Assembly (NCBI GenBank): GCA_014650475.1
Contig: BMVA01000018.1
Span: 62,001-126,000, forward strand
Source of the DNA: Streptomyces albogriseolus
GTDB taxonomy: Bacteria; Actinomycetota; Actinomycetes; Streptomycetales; Streptomycetaceae
DNA: 64,000 nucleotides
Direction of reading: 5' to 3'
Position numbers and translations under genes: made by a program. The notes below the pieces were generated by a model. The model worked only from the letters and a program-made list of their open reading frames with translations, was not told where the DNA came from and did no database searches. This document shows, in pieces, positions 62,215-64,000 of the stretch. Every line of letters begins with the position of its first letter. Within the stretch, counting starts at the first letter, position 1.

Positions 62215-64000
62215 ATGCCCACTACACCTTCTCCCCGGGAACCCCGCTCCACCGTGCGGACGCTGCTGCGGCTGTGGCCGTACGTGCGTCCCGTGCGGGC
62301 GCGCCTGTTCACCGCCGCGTTCGTCGCCGTCCTGGCGTCCTGCATAGGGCTCGTCATCCCGCTGGTGCTGAAGTGGATGGTCGACGGCCCGATCGCCGAC
62401 CGGGACCCGGCGGGGGTGTGGCTCGGCGCGCTGTACCTGCTGCTGCTCGGGCTCGCGGAGGCGCTGCTGTTCGGGTTCCGGCGCTGGCTGGTGGCGCGTC
62501 CGCTGTCGCACGTCGAGGCGGAGATGCGGGCCGGCCTGTACCGGCATCTCCAGCGGCTGCCGATCGCCTTCCACGACCGCTGGGCCTCGGGCCAGTTGCT
62601 GTCGCGGGCCACCACGGACCTCATGCTGCTGCGCATGTTCCTCGCGTTCCCGCTGACCTTCCTGCTGGTCAACGGGGTGACGATCCTGGTCGGCGTGATC
62701 ATCATGCTGGTCCAGGACTGGACGCTGGGACTGGTCATCCTGGTGCCGGCGGTGCCCGTGCTGATCACCTGCGTGGTGTTCGAGAAGCAGTACTCGCGGG
62801 CGGCGCGGCAGGCGCAGGACCAGGTGGGCGATCTGACGACCGTGGTCGAGGAGAGCGTGCTCGGCATCCGGATCATCAAGGGGTTCGGCCGGCACCGCAG
62901 CCAGGCGCGGGCGTTCCGGGAGCTGTCCGGGAAGCTGCGGGGCACGGAGCTGCACAAGGCGCGGCTGCTGGCGACGATCCTCGGCATCATCGTGACGCTG
63001 CCCGAACTGGCCATCGGGGCGGCGCTGGTGCTGGGCGCCGTGCAGGTGGCGGACGGCGAGCTGTCGGCGGGCACCCTGGTGGCGTTCCTGTCCACGGCGC
63101 TGGCGCTGCGCTGGCCGGTGGACTCGATCGGCTTCCTGCTGGCGATGAGCCAGGAGGCGGCGACGGCCACCGAGCGCTACTTCGAGGTGATGGACGCGGA
63201 ACCGGAGTCGGGGACCACGCCGTCCGCGGGGAAGCAGGGCGGCTCCCGGGAGGGCGGGCTGCGGTTCGAGAACGTCACCTTCCGCTACCCGGACGCGCCC
63301 GAGGGCTCGCCGCCCGTGCTGGACCGCGTCGACCTGCACATCCGGCCCGGCGAGTCGCTGGCGCTGGTCGGCGCGACCGGCAGCGGCAAGACCACGCTGA
63401 CCGCGCTGGTGCCCCGGCTGCACGAGGTCACCGAGGGGCGCATCACCCTCGACGGGCGGGACATCAGGGACATGTCCCGGGAGGAGCTGCGCTCCCGGGT
63501 CGCCGTCGCCTTCGAGGAGCCGACGCTGTTCTCCGCGACCGTCGGCGAGAACGTCCTGATGGGCGGCGGCAGCGGCGCGGAGGACCTGGAGCGCGCCCTG
63601 GCCGTCGCCCAGGCGGACTTCGCCCACGCGCTGCCCCAGGGCACCGCGACCCAGGTCGGCGAGCAGGGCCTGAGCCTCTCCGGCGGGCAGCGGCAGCGGC
63701 TCGCGCTCGCCCGCGCGGTCGTCGGGCGGCCCGACTTCCTGGTGCTGGACGACCCGCTGTCCGCGCTCGACGTGCACACCGAGGCCGCGGTCGAGGCCGC
63801 GCTGCGCCGGGTGCTCGCCGACACCACGGCGCTGATCGTGGCGCACCGCCCGTCCACGGTGCTGCTGGCCGACCGGGTGGCGCTGCTGTCCGGCGGGCGG
63901 ATCACGGCGGTCGGCACCCATCACGAACTGCTGCGCGGCAATGCCGAGTACGCCCACCTCATGTCGGGCGGCCCGGCGGAGGAACTGGAGGAGCAGCGAT
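62215..64000 (+). CDS. ABC exporter, membrane plus ATPase domains (3' end outside window)
   Basis: The first 595 residues of an ABC half-transporter of the multidrug/lipid (type IV) exporter class; no stop codon is reached. Six membrane helices span about residues 32-300, with FHDRWASGQLLSRATTDL as the first intracellular coupling segment. The nucleotide-binding domain begins near 345: Walker A is GATGSGKTT with Lys392, the signature LSLSGGQRQRLAL, Walker B FLVLDDPLSALD, and the H-loop IVAHRPST. The Walker B acid is Asp-Asp rather than Asp-Glu, which usually marks the degenerate site of a heterodimeric exporter, so a partner gene probably follows to the right. The start is the ATG at 62215, apparently leaderless. 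Confidence 0.92.
   Translation, partial: MPTTPSPREPRSTVRTLLRLWPYVRPVRARLFTAAFVAVLASCIGLVIPLVLKWMVDGPIADRDPAGVWLGALYLLLLGLAEALLFGFRRWLVARPLSHVEAEMRAGLYRHLQRLPIAFHDRWASGQLLSRATTDLMLLRMFLAFPLTFLLVNGVTILVGVIIMLVQDWTLGLVILVPAVPVLITCVVFEKQYSRAARQAQDQVGDLTTVVEESVLGIRIIKGFGRHRSQARAFRELSGKLRGTELHKARLLATILGIIVTLPELAIGAALVLGAVQVADGELSAGTLVAFLSTALALRWPVDSIGFLLAMSQEAATATERYFEVMDAEPESGTTPSAGKQGGSREGGLRFENVTFRYPDAPEGSPPVLDRVDLHIRPGESLALVGATGSGKTTLTALVPRLHEVTEGRITLDGRDIRDMSREELRSRVAVAFEEPTLFSATVGENVLMGGGSGAEDLERALAVAQADFAHALPQGTATQVGEQGLSLSGGQRQRLALARAVVGRPDFLVLDDPLSALDVHTEAAVEAALRRVLADTTALIVAHRPSTVLLADRVALLSGGRITAVGTHHELLRGNAEYAHLMSGGPAEELEEQR

Overview
The window is chromosomal DNA of a high-GC actinomycete, almost certainly a Streptomyces. 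The evidence is very high third-position GC, GTG and TTG starts behind GGAGG-type ribosome sites, a glycine riboswitch ahead of gcvT, paired Ig/YkuD lipoproteins, GlgX, EF-hand and HATPase-type regulators, and gene order that matches my memory of the S. coelicolor SCO5451-SCO5475 region (to be checked by alignment).

Layout. (1) 0.4-7.7 kb is glycine/serine metabolism. A leftward trio encodes a P-loop protein and two SseB-like proteins. Divergent from it is a rightward series: glycine riboswitch, gcvT, gcvH, glyA and sdaA. Glycine is cleaved (P and L proteins are not here), GlyA makes serine and SdaA deaminates serine to pyruvate. (2) 7.7-48.8 kb is a type VII (ESX) secretion locus. A leftward series runs eccD, eccB, two WXG100-type genes, a 148-residue T7SS-associated protein, a 1132-residue coiled-coil rod protein, a YbaB/EbfC-like protein, a third small WXG-like protein, and finally a giant gene of 5678 codons that ends 15 bp from sdaA. 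EccC (three FtsK-like ATPase domains) reads rightward from the eccD promoter region. A mycosin protease (leftward) and an unusual two-AAA+ EccA-like protein with an N-terminal beta-helix (rightward) diverge from a short promoter region. A four-gene leftward operon follows: a SorC-type regulator, an SseB-fold T7SS-associated protein, a 1018-residue protein ending in an ADP-ribosyltransferase-like domain, and a membrane protein carrying ChW repeats. (3) 49.0-53.2 kb holds mixed core and accessory genes: a GH25 muramidase without signal peptide, an NADP(H)-binding oxidoreductase, a two-EF-hand protein, a MerR regulator broken by an in-frame TAG, an HATPase regulator and an enoyl-CoA hydratase. 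(4) 53.3-64 kb holds two Ig-like/YkuD L,D-transpeptidase lipoproteins, glgX, an ABC transporter plus two-component operon, and an ABC exporter cut by the window end.

The most interesting object is the giant gene. Its product has a WXG100-like, membrane-active N terminus (a T7SS export signature), two tandem modules of about 990 residues each with a His-47 residues-Cys pair resembling a CHAT/caspase dyad, a very large domain of unknown fold, a coiled coil, and two tandem OTU-like domains: the first lost its Cys (Ala4735), the second keeps Cys4990 and His5270. By my reading the whole protein has only three cysteines, one at each putative active site. No immunity gene follows it.
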